A stretch of DNA of 7,554 nt. Origin: an uncultured Eubacteriales bacterium. Its GTDB lineage: Bacteria; Bacillota; Clostridia; Oscillospirales; Acutalibacteraceae. The DNA lies in assembly GCA_902462035.1 (NCBI GenBank), contig CABQAC010000099.1, positions 1 through 7,554 on the forward strand, written 5' to 3'. The notes beneath the pieces are model-generated. The model was not told the origin of the DNA, did not search any database, and worked only from the letters and a program-made list of their open reading frames with translations. A program made the position numbers and the translations under genes. This document shows, one piece after another, positions 1-5,973 of the stretch (its first letter is position 1; each line of letters begins with the position of its first letter).

Positions 1-622
1 CGCGGATGTCGGCGCCCATGGAGTTTAGGAAGTTGGCCAGGTCCACAATGTGAGGCTCCTTGGCGGCATTTTCGATCACCGTCATCCCCTTCGCTTTGGT
101 GGCCGCCAACATGATATTGATGGTTGCCCCAACCGATACCACATCCAAATACACCTGGCTGCCGGTCAACTCCTCGGCCCGAACATCCACCATGCCGTCC
201 TTAATGGACGACACCGCGCCCAGGCAGCCAAATCCCTTCAAGTGCTGGTCAATGGGGCGGACCCCTAAATCGCAGCCGCCCGGCAGAGAAACCTTGGCCC
301 AGCCAAACCGGCCCAGCAACGCGCCCAGCAAATAATAAGAAGCACGCATGTGACGCATCAAATCACAGACGGACACCGGCTGCATAATGTGGCGGGTATC
401 GATTTCCAACGTGGAATGGTTGATCATTTTAATGTGGACACCCAGGTCAAACAGGATACGTGTCATGATCGAAACATCGCTGATATTCGGTATATTTTCA
501 ATCCGGCAGACACCGTCGGCTAAAATTGCCGCCGGGATGATTGCAACCGCCGCATTTTTGGCGCCGCTGATTGTAACTTCTCCCGTTAACCTGTGACCGC
601 CGTTGATGATGAATTTATCCAA
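1..622 (-). CDS. murA: UDP-N-acetylglucosamine 1-carboxyvinyltransferase (MurA), N-terminal half, cut by window edge
   Basis: This enzyme transfers enolpyruvate from phosphoenolpyruvate to UDP-GlcNAc, the first committed step of peptidoglycan synthesis in the cytoplasm. The 207 codons present read as a clear MurA N-terminus. It begins LDKFIINGG, has the conserved Lys22-Asn23 pair in SGAKNAAV, and carries the catalytic-loop motif LPGGCDLGVRPIDQH with Cys117 (codon 274-272) in the place of the E. coli Cys115. The last residues, TVIENAAKEPHIVDLANFL, are also family-typical. A full MurA is about 420 residues, so about half is missing off the left edge. I chose a TTG start at 622 because AAAAGGAG (638-631) lies 8 nt upstream, the protein aligns with MurA from residue 1, and no ATG is suitably placed. 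A strong promoter lies just upstream. Whether it is the main or the second MurA paralogue of a Firmicute cannot be decided here. Confidence 0.96.
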   Translation of the reverse strand, partial: MDKFIINGGHRLTGEVTISGAKNAAVAIIPAAILADGVCRIENIPNISDVSIMTRILFDLGVHIKMINHSTLEIDTRHIMQPVSVCDLMRHMRASYYLLGALLGRFGWAKVSLPGGCDLGVRPIDQHLKGFGCLGAVSSIKDGMVDVRAEELTGSQVYLDVVSVGATINIMLAATKAKGMTVIENAAKEPHIVDLANFLNSMGADIR

Positions 623-653
623 GCGGAACACTCCTTTTATGTTTTGCATTTTT

Positions 654-681
654 ATTATACCATTCTGTTGGGAAAAAGCAA
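654..681 (-). promoter_or_regulatory. Promoter of murA (vegetative sigma-A type)
   Basis: Read on the minus strand, a -35 TTGCTT (681-676) and a perfect -10 TATAAT (659-654) are 16 bp apart. The TGG before the -10 gives an extended -10 element. The predicted start near 647 leaves a leader of about 25 nt before the TTG start codon, with the ribosome binding site inside it. Confidence 0.8.
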
Positions 682-890
682 AGAGTATTTTCCAGCGGCG
701 CGCTCCACATTCTTCCTGTTTGTCTAGCCGGCCGCGTGCTTTTTATCTAAAAACAGTATGTCCAGTTGCATCACTGATTTTGCACACGATCCAAAAGAAA
801 TGAATTTCAAATTTCGTTATTTTTTTACATCAGCAAAAGAGAGCAGTTGCGGTTTTTCAGAGTCCCTATCTGTCCGTTTAAACGTACTTT

Positions 891-932
891 AAAACAAAAA
901 AAGGGGCGCAACATAACCGTTGCGCCCCTTTT
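891..932 (-). terminator. Rho-independent terminator of the ADP-ribosylglycohydrolase gene
   Basis: GGGGCGCAAC (903-912) pairs perfectly with GTTGCGCCCC (919-928) around a 6-base loop, and flanking AAAA/TTTT extends the stem to 14 bp. On the minus strand the hairpin begins 5 nt after the TAA stop and is followed by seven T, a G and four more T. The plus-strand side has only four T, so it mainly terminates leftward transcription. Confidence 0.9.
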
Positions 933-937
933 GAGCT

Positions 938-2281
938 TTATTTTAAGATAATTTTTGCCTGTTTTTCATACCGGAGTGCCAATTCATTCACATCCAGGTA
1001 TTCCGGGCAGCCCTTTAGGTAAGAGTGCATCCTGTTCTGGAAGGGCTGGTACCAATGGGCGGGAATTCCCCGCTTGCCCACCACGGCGCCGACAATGCTG
1101 CCCGCAGTAGCGCCAGTACAGTCGTTGTCGTACCCCATGGCAATGGTCTCGCCGATAACTTTGGTAAAGTCCTTTTGGCCGATCAGAATGCCCAATACGA
1201 CGAATAGCCCGTTATTGACCGCATGGCCCTTAAACATGCCGTCGTAACGTTTGCGCACCATCTGAGCTGCTTGCCTGTACCCGGTCACCTCTCCGCCGAC
1301 CTCGAGCGCCCACTGAACGCCCTGGGCAAACTGGCAGTTGGCGGGGATTTCCTGCAGCGCGATTCTGAGCGCCTCGACCGGGTCATCCACCGCAAACGCC
1401 GCGGCGACGGCGGCAGCCATAAACATTTCGCCGTACACTCCGTTGCGCCGGTGGTTGGTGGAAGCATCCCGAAATGCCAATTCCGCCGCTTTTTCCGGCC
1501 ATCCGGGCGCCACATATCCCCAGGTATCTGCCCGGGTCCAGGCTGCCACCGACTGAACATTGGGGTTTTTCACAAACCCCGCCTGGTCTGCCGGAAGGCC
1601 CGCCAGCCGGTTCAGCATCATCTGGCGTTCTCCCCAATAGATTCCGAAGCTGCCGTTTTCCCCGGTAAGCGGCAGCCGTTCCTCCCATACCTTCAACATC
1701 TGTTCCTGGGTAAAGTTTGGGCCGTATTGTTCTAGCGTCAACAGGCCTACAAGGGTATAAGCCATATCGTCGTCCACTGGGATGGCCTTCATATGGTTAC
1801 GGGTCAAATCCTCCCGCTTTCCGACAATATACCGATCGGTATAGGGATTTTTAACCCGCGACCAATAATCCCGCAACGGATATTCGTCACCGAAATAAGC
1901 GGCCCATTTTTCCATTTCGTCCACTTCACAAAATTCCAAAGCTGCGCCCAAAGTACAACCAGCACCGCGGCCCAAAAAGGACCCCAGCCAACGTTCCCGG
2001 TAATCGGCGGGCAACGCCGCACACAGCCGGCGCTCCCCCTGGGGCCGGTGGGCTCTGATTTCTTCCAGCGTTTCCGGCTCCTCCGGATCCGGCAAGGCGT
2101 TTCGCACCAGCGTATCCATCCGGTCCACCTGCTGGCCGACAAACTCGTAAAACTGCCTGACCGTTTCCTCTGCTTCGCCCTGGTATCCGAATTCGGCCGC
2201 CAGCTTCACATATCGGTTCAAATCATCCAGGGGCTGGGAATAATTAATTTCCGCCGGGTATTTCTTGTTCTGCGATGACAC
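938..2281 (-). CDS. ADP-ribosylglycohydrolase family protein (DraG/ARH fold)
   Basis: This family of cytoplasmic, dinuclear-metal hydrolases removes ADP-ribose from proteins, nucleic acids or small adducts. The substrate cannot be told here. Counting from the GTG start (447 aa), the hallmarks are GRGAGCTLG at about 104-112, the metal-binding triad PVDDDMAY with Asp170-172, the helix STNHRRNGVYGEMFMAAAVAAAFA at about 274-297, and the C-terminal metal motif GYDNDCTGATAGSIVGAVVG with Asp385 and Asp387. About 100 acidic, helical residues precede the core, where simple DraG proteins begin almost at once. The GTG at 2281 is preceded by TAAGGAGG with 8-nt spacing. An in-frame ATG at 2338 would add 19 residues and cannot be excluded, but its ribosome binding site is poor and those codons are A/T-ending, unlike the rest. 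The gene is flanked by terminators and forms its own unit. No ADP-ribosyltransferase partner is adjacent. Confidence 0.9.
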   Translation of the reverse strand: MSSQNKKYPAEINYSQPLDDLNRYVKLAAEFGYQGEAEETVRQFYEFVGQQVDRMDTLVRNALPDPEEPETLEEIRAHRPQGERRLCAALPADYRERWLGSFLGRGAGCTLGAALEFCEVDEMEKWAAYFGDEYPLRDYWSRVKNPYTDRYIVGKREDLTRNHMKAIPVDDDMAYTLVGLLTLEQYGPNFTQEQMLKVWEERLPLTGENGSFGIYWGERQMMLNRLAGLPADQAGFVKNPNVQSVAAWTRADTWGYVAPGWPEKAAELAFRDASTNHRRNGVYGEMFMAAAVAAAFAVDDPVEALRIALQEIPANCQFAQGVQWALEVGGEVTGYRQAAQMVRKRYDGMFKGHAVNNGLFVVLGILIGQKDFTKVIGETIAMGYDNDCTGATAGSIVGAVVGKRGIPAHWYQPFQNRMHSYLKGCPEYLDVNELALRYEKQAKIILK

Positions 2282-2363
2282 AAGCAATTCCTCCTTACTA
2301 AAATACGCAACATCGTAATACCATTGATACCATGACATAGGACCTTTAATTGTTGCATAAGCA

Positions 2364-2393
2364 ATTTTAGGCGGTTTCTACCAGAAGTCACAA
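2364..2393 (-). promoter_or_regulatory. Possible second promoter of the ADP-ribosylglycohydrolase gene
   Basis: TTGTGA (2393-2388) and TAAAAT (2369-2364) are 18 bp apart on the minus strand, downstream of the better promoter at 2428-2456. A small dyad, TTGC-ATAA-GCAA (2353-2364), abuts the -10. The match is moderate and could be chance in AT-rich leader sequence. Confidence 0.3.
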
Positions 2394-2427
2394 GCGCAGG
2401 CCTATTTAACCCCGCTGTTTCGTGCTT

Positions 2428-2456
2428 ATTATACCACCAGCTACTATTGGTGGAAA
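2428..2456 (-). promoter_or_regulatory. Main promoter of the ADP-ribosylglycohydrolase gene, with a dyad in its spacer
   Basis: On the minus strand, TTTCCA (2456-2451) and TATAAT (2433-2428) are separated by 17 bp, with TGG before the -10 as an extended element. CCACCA (2434-2439) and TGGTGG (2448-2453) form an inverted repeat filling the spacer. The predicted start near 2421 gives an unusually long leader of about 140 nt to the GTG at 2281. Confidence 0.7.
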
Positions 2457-2509
2457 GCCCTTTTAAATAAGTAAGGTTAGGCGCGAACGAAAAAAAGCAA
2501 CCGAGAGGC

Positions 2510-2546
2510 AAAAAGAAAAGGCAGCTCCACACGGGAACTGCCTTTT
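2510..2546 (-). terminator. Rho-independent terminator of the M23 peptidase gene
   Basis: Bases 2516-2528 pair with 2534-2546 as a 13-bp stem with one G-U wobble around the five-base loop at 2529-2533. On the minus strand it starts 10 nt after the TAA stop and ends in TTTT, C, then a run of T. Confidence 0.85.
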
Positions 2547-2556
2547 CCGTATTGGC

Positions 2557-4299
2557 TTACTTGACATAGTTCAGGGGATTGACCCGCTGGCCGTTAATTT
2601 GAATCTCGAAATGCAGATGGCAGCCAGTCGCCCAATATCCGGTTTTGCCCACGCGGGCAATCAACTGCCCCTTGGAAACAGTGGAACCAACCCCCACCAC
2701 AAGGGAATTACAGTGGGCATAGAAGGTAACTTGGCCGTTGTCGTGCAGAATTTTCATATTCCAGCCATAGCCAGCGTCCCAGCCCGCGCTGATCACCCGG
2801 CCCGCATCCGCCGCTACAACACTGCTCCCCAGGGGAGCCATATAATCCACCGCCCTGTGGAGATGCCCCTTATAATAGCCGTAATACTGGCTAATACCAA
2901 TGTTATTCGGCACCGGGCACCGGTATTGCCCCGTAGAAGGCTGCGTGGAATTGGTAATAACGGTGGAACCGCCGCTGGGCCGGTAAACCTGCTGCTTTTT
3001 TGTGCCCACCAAAACTTTTTCCTGTACGGCTTCTTTTAGGGTAATAGTACTGACGTTTTCGCGGGACACTTCCACCCCGTCCACGTATTTAACCTTATCC
3101 ACATACTGAATTTCGCCATTCACGCCTTTGACCGAAACCTGGGATTTGCCCACATACAGTTTATCTGTCTGCTCTTTTACCGTCTCGTAAGGCACCGCCT
3201 TGGTATACGTTTCTTCCTTGACAACACTGACGGTTAAAAAGGAAGAAGCGGCGGAAATCCGTAGCGTCTCGCCTTCTTTGATCAGGTTAGGATTCATCTG
3301 GGGATTCAGGTTGACCAGTTCGGAATAGCTCATGCCGCACATCGCCGCAATTCCCAGGGGGGAGTCACCCACCTTGACCGTATAAAATTGCTCCGAATCT
3401 GTTTTCATCGTAAGCACGTTCTTCATTTCTTCCGCCGTGATGACCGATTCCAACGGATAGAGACCCTGCACCAACTGCACGTTGCGGGCAAAAGCCACTT
3501 CCGCATTCTCGTTTTCGCGCTTGCTCTCGTTTAGTATGCTTTGCAAAATAAATTTTAAATCCGTCGCGCTTTTCACGGAAGCCACAAAAGATCCATCGAC
3601 ATACAAGCCGGTGGCTTCCTCGATCACGCCGCTGGAGGTTTCGATAATTTTATCGCACACATTGCTGGCGGAAACATATTTTTCCGAATCCACCATCGCC
3701 AAGGTGAACACCGGTACAGCCGTACTGTTCAGTTGAGTAACGTCGCCTACCACGCGGCCGGTCACCAAATTGGTCGCTTCGTCGTAAACACTTTCGTTCT
3801 GGACATAGCCGATATATTCCCCGCCGTATTCCAGCTTTAAAGCAAAATTGACATTGGCCCAATGATGGATGGTCACGCACAGAACAACAATGCCCGCCAC
3901 GGGCGCGGCAATGTTAACCACGGTGGCAAACACTTTTTTATGGTGCCAAAGGCCTGTCCAAAATATCTTACAGGATTCTACAAACGCGTGGCGTGTTCCC
4001 TTGCGGCGCGCCAACGCAATCTTCCGCCGACCGTCGCGCAGGCCGTCGCGGATCCGGCGGTATTCCGCCTTGGCCTCCTCCACTCGTTTGCCGACGCACC
4101 AATGGAAGAACTGCCGGCAAAGCTTGACTGCCGGGCGGAAAAAGCGTTTGAGCTTCCGGTTACATTTTTTAAAGATTCGGACGGTCTGTACGCCGACAAT
4201 ATATAGATAAGCATAAATCTGATGACAGAATTTTTTGCCGTTCAGATGTTTGATCTTCTTCGAGGTCTGTTCGCTCTGCTGGGCCGTTTTGCGCTGCAT
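2557..4299 (-). CDS. Membrane-anchored LysM/G5/M23 peptidoglycan metallopeptidase
   Basis: This is a predicted zinc endopeptidase acting on cell-wall peptide cross-links outside the membrane. From N to C terminus it has a 122-residue, very basic cytoplasmic tail and one membrane segment at about 123-145. Two VDG-type extracellular units follow at about 155-300 (IGYVQNESVYDEA, then LYVDGSFVASV). A LysM module spans about 305-348 (YTVKVGDSPLGIAAMCGMS), a G5 domain about 355-432, and a LytM/M23 domain about 465-577. The M23 metal site is intact: His481 and Asp485 in HRAVDY and His563 in HLHFE are ligands, and His529 (YAH) and His561 are catalytic. No signal-peptidase site is apparent, so it should stay anchored as a type II protein. 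The ATG at 4299 has AGGAGG 12 nt upstream, a slightly long spacing. Its own promoter and terminator make it monocistronic. The family is certain. The physiological role, such as growth, division or sporulation, is not. Confidence 0.93.
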   Translation of the reverse strand: MQRKTAQQSEQTSKKIKHLNGKKFCHQIYAYLYIVGVQTVRIFKKCNRKLKRFFRPAVKLCRQFFHWCVGKRVEEAKAEYRRIRDGLRDGRRKIALARRKGTRHAFVESCKIFWTGLWHHKKVFATVVNIAAPVAGIVVLCVTIHHWANVNFALKLEYGGEYIGYVQNESVYDEATNLVTGRVVGDVTQLNSTAVPVFTLAMVDSEKYVSASNVCDKIIETSSGVIEEATGLYVDGSFVASVKSATDLKFILQSILNESKRENENAEVAFARNVQLVQGLYPLESVITAEEMKNVLTMKTDSEQFYTVKVGDSPLGIAAMCGMSYSELVNLNPQMNPNLIKEGETLRISAASSFLTVSVVKEETYTKAVPYETVKEQTDKLYVGKSQVSVKGVNGEIQYVDKVKYVDGVEVSRENVSTITLKEAVQEKVLVGTKKQQVYRPSGGSTVITNSTQPSTGQYRCPVPNNIGISQYYGYYKGHLHRAVDYMAPLGSSVVAADAGRVISAGWDAGYGWNMKILHDNGQVTFYAHCNSLVVGVGSTVSKGQLIARVGKTGYWATGCHLHFEIQINGQRVNPLNYVK

Positions 4300-4329
4300 C
4301 GCCTATCCATTCCTCCTTTACCAAAACAG

Positions 4330-4345
4330 GTTACAAACTTGTAAC
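4330..4345. repeat. 16-bp palindrome in the M23 peptidase leader, candidate operator
   Basis: GTTACAA (4330-4336) and TTGTAAC (4339-4345) are perfect inverted arms separated by 2 bp. The dyad begins about 10 bp downstream of the -10 hexamer of the M23 promoter, covering roughly +5 to +20. That is a common position for a repressor that blocks RNA polymerase. No regulator is identified. Confidence 0.55.
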
Positions 4346-4355
4346 TTCTGGTGTT

Positions 4356-4384
4356 ATTATACCGAGAATGTGACAAGTTTGCAA
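4356..4384 (-). promoter_or_regulatory. Promoter of the M23 peptidase gene
   Basis: On the minus strand, TTGCAA (4384-4379) and a perfect TATAAT (4361-4356) are exactly 17 bp apart. The 20-odd bases upstream of the -35 (4385-4405) are A/T tracts that resemble an UP element. The predicted start near 4349 gives a leader of about 50 nt containing the palindrome at 4330-4345. Confidence 0.85.
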
Positions 4385-4449
4385 CCCTAAAATGTAAATT
4401 TTATATGAAATGGTGCGATCTGCCAGGAAAACAGCTGTTTCTACAAACC

Positions 4450-4908
4450 TTAAACACGGTACGCCAGCTGCTCCTCGGTCCAATTTTCAATCACAGCAAG
4501 ATATTGCTTTGCGGCCGTTTTTGCCCCCTTCAGATCGTGATCCAGGTAGTTGCCGCACTCCACAGCGGAACAACCGGGGATTTCTCCGTCAAAAGCGGCG
4601 ATTTGCCCAATGATTTGGCGGATCAGCGCAATGGCTTGACCGTGGGACAGGCCCCGCGTTAAAAAATAAAAGCCGGTACGGCACCCCATGGGGCCAAAAT
4701 AGATCACTTGGTCCGCATAGCTGGAATTGCGCGCCAAGGTGGCAAATAGGTGTTCCAGGGTATGAATGGGGGCATTCTCTAAAAAGGGCGGCTGGTTGGG
4801 AACGCAAAATCGCATGTCGTATGTTGTCACATCCCCGTCCACCCTGGAAAGATAAATGCCAGGTTCCAGCTTTGTATGGTCTACGCAAAAACTCGCAATC
4901 CGTTTCAT
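4450..4908 (-). CDS. luxS: S-ribosylhomocysteine lyase (LuxS)
   Basis: LuxS cleaves S-ribosylhomocysteine to homocysteine and DPD, the precursor of autoinducer-2. It detoxifies and recycles the S-adenosylmethionine by-product in the cytoplasm. The protein has 152 residues, the usual length. It shows the metal motif HTLEH (His49, Glu52, His53) with the third ligand Cys118 in VECGNYLDHDL, and the catalytic cysteine Cys76 in PMGCRTGFY. Glu52 is the expected general base. The N-terminal SFCVDHTKL and DMRFCVPN segments are also typical. The ribosome binding site is GAGAAAGGA, about 11 nt before the ATG. It follows the RluA-type gene by 49 nt with no promoter or terminator visible between them, so the two are probably co-transcribed. 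No mtnN/pfs, metK or methionine gene is in view. No clear terminator follows luxS, so some transcripts may run into the M23 gene. Confidence 0.96.
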   Translation of the reverse strand: MKRIASFCVDHTKLEPGIYLSRVDGDVTTYDMRFCVPNQPPFLENAPIHTLEHLFATLARNSSYADQVIYFGPMGCRTGFYFLTRGLSHGQAIALIRQIIGQIAAFDGEIPGCSAVECGNYLDHDLKGAKTAAKQYLAVIENWTEEQLAYRV

Positions 4909-4955
4909 TTTTTTACCCGTCCTTTCTCCGGTGCGGAAATAATTTTTCTTTTCAT
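4905..4955 (-). CDS. Possible 16-residue coupling peptide between rluA-type gene and luxS
   Basis: A short frame, MKRKIISAPEKGRVKK, starts at 4955, only two bases after the TAA of the pseudouridine synthase gene. Its TGA (4907-4905) overlaps the luxS ATG as ATGA. It has no ribosome binding site of its own, and the luxS ribosome binding site lies inside it. Reinitiation after the upstream stop could pass ribosomes on to luxS. It may well be a chance frame in a 49-nt gap. Confidence 0.2.
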   Translation of the reverse strand: MKRKIISAPEKGRVKK

Positions 4956-4957
4956 TT

Positions 4958-5872
4958 TTAATTTATTTCGAACCCAGCCGCCGCGCATTCCCGAGGCACA
5001 GGAATGCGGCAGCCTGCCAACAGGGTTACGATATCCGCCGGCAAGGGGCTGAAAAAAGACAGCACCGCACCCGATACCGGGTGCACCAGGCGGGCATAGC
5101 CGCAGTGAAGCGCCTGCCGGCCGATTTTTTCCCGGGAACCGCCGTACATGTCATCGCCCGCCAGCGGATGGCGCAAGGACGCGCAATGAACACGGATTTG
5201 ATGGGTCCTGCCGGTTTCCAGCCAAAGGCGCAGCAGGGTATGGCCCGTTCCAGCGCCCAGCGCTTCCCAATGGGTGACGGCGCATACGCCATACCCCCCA
5301 GCCTCCTGCTGAATGCCGTGGCCTTCTTTGCGGTGCAGCGGCGCGTCGATACAGCCGCTGCCGCAAAGGATCCCCTGGGCCACCGCAAAATAAGTCTTTT
5401 CCACCCGCCGGTTCAGCCGGGAAGCCGCATAGGCGTTTTTGGCAACGACTACAAGCCCGGACGTATCCCGGTCCAGCCGGTAAACCGACCGGAAGGCGCA
5501 AGCCTCCCCTTTCGCCGCCAAATAAGCCGCCACAGCGTTGGCCAAGGTATCCCGCTGGTGGTCATGGGTCGGATGAACCGGCATAAAAGGAGGTTTATCC
5601 GCCACCAGCAAATCCGCGTCCTCGTAGCAGACGTGAAAGGGCAGCGCCACCGGAACCGGGGCGCTGCTGTCGTCCGGCAGGCGCAGCACCACGGTTTTTC
5701 CGCCATAGACCGGGTCGATGACCCGCAGCAGCCTGCCATCCATGGTAATGCCGCCGGGCTGCGATTTGAGCGACACCATCAGCCGGTAACTCAGGCCGCA
5801 GTAACCACGCAAAAACCGTTTGGCCATCACACCGTCCCAGGAGGGCGGAACGCAAATGGCGATCTCCCGCAT
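4958..5872 (-). CDS. RluA-family RNA pseudouridine synthase
   Basis: This enzyme isomerises specific uridines in rRNA or tRNA to pseudouridine in the cytoplasm. The 304 residues include a diverged S4-like RNA-binding region at about 14-55 (FLRGYCGLSYRLMVSLK, then GGITMDGRLLRV). The catalytic domain starts near 80, with ADKPPFMPVHP at 91-101 and the catalytic motif YRLDRDTSG at 131-139, in which Asp134 is the nucleophile. TGRTHQIRVH follows at 220-229 and RLVHPVSG at 261-268. The His that usually precedes RLD is Tyr131 here. The ATG at 5872 has AAGGAGG about 11 nt upstream. It matches RluA/YhcT/YjbO-type proteins of Firmicutes, but the target uridine cannot be read from sequence. It lies between the ilvE terminator and luxS. 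No convincing promoter of its own is visible, so read-through from ilvE may contribute. Confidence 0.92.
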   Translation of the reverse strand: MREIAICVPPSWDGVMAKRFLRGYCGLSYRLMVSLKSQPGGITMDGRLLRVIDPVYGGKTVVLRLPDDSSAPVPVALPFHVCYEDADLLVADKPPFMPVHPTHDHQRDTLANAVAAYLAAKGEACAFRSVYRLDRDTSGLVVVAKNAYAASRLNRRVEKTYFAVAQGILCGSGCIDAPLHRKEGHGIQQEAGGYGVCAVTHWEALGAGTGHTLLRLWLETGRTHQIRVHCASLRHPLAGDDMYGGSREKIGRQALHCGYARLVHPVSGAVLSFFSPLPADIVTLLAGCRIPVPRECAAAGFEIN

Positions 5873-5909
5873 ACCAGCCTTTCCCTCCTTTGTCTCGTTG
5901 TAAAATGCG

Positions 5910-5931
5910 GTTTTATCAGATCACATAAAAC
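5910..5931. repeat. 22-bp dyad overlapping the ilvE terminator tail
   Basis: GTTTTAT (5910-5916) and ATAAAAC (5925-5931) are perfect 7-bp inverted arms around 8 bases. The right arm includes bases at the foot of the ilvE terminator stem and its U tract, so in RNA the two hairpins compete. As DNA it could instead be a protein site upstream of the RluA-type gene. Confidence 0.4.
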
Positions 5932-5959
5932 GGGCGGCTCCCAAAGGAGTCCGCCCGTT
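5925..5959 (-). terminator. Probable Rho-independent terminator of ilvE
   Basis: AACGGGCGG (5929-5937) pairs perfectly with CCGCCCGTT (5951-5959), and the loop can pair further through CTCC/GGAG. On the minus strand it starts 14 nt after the ilvE TAA. The U tract is short (TTTTATG), so termination may be incomplete, which fits the lack of a clear promoter for the next gene. Confidence 0.7.
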
Positions 5960-5973
5960 CAAATGGATATCGG

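Larger units (their letters stand above)
623..937. other. 315-bp intergenic region between the hydrolase gene and murA
   Basis: This stretch holds the murA ribosome binding site (631-638) and promoter (654-681) at its left end and the terminator of the upstream hydrolase gene (891-932) at its right end. The 200 bases between them are AT-rich. I see no convincing coding frame, RNA gene or repeat there, only a 10-bp palindrome CGTTTAAACG at 875-884 that is probably chance. Confidence 0.6.

Noticed and set aside
272..274. Fosfomycin-insensitive MurA (Cys to Asp in the active-site loop)
   Set aside because: The codon is TGC, so the normal catalytic cysteine is present in LPGGCDLG.
1223..1735. 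A 170-codon plus-strand frame inside the hydrolase gene
   Set aside because: It lies wholly antisense to conserved ADP-ribosylglycohydrolase motifs and resembles no family.
4330..4360. A WalR-type direct repeat (TGTWAH-N5-TGTWAH) in the M23 promoter region
   Set aside because: TGTAAC is followed by TGTTAT after 6 bases, not 5, and on the plus strand across the start site. The perfect inverted repeat is a better description.
4429..4440. AAACAGCTGTTT palindrome just after luxS as a terminator
   Set aside because: It leaves no room for a loop, has A-T-rich arms and no adequate U tract, so a working terminator is unlikely.
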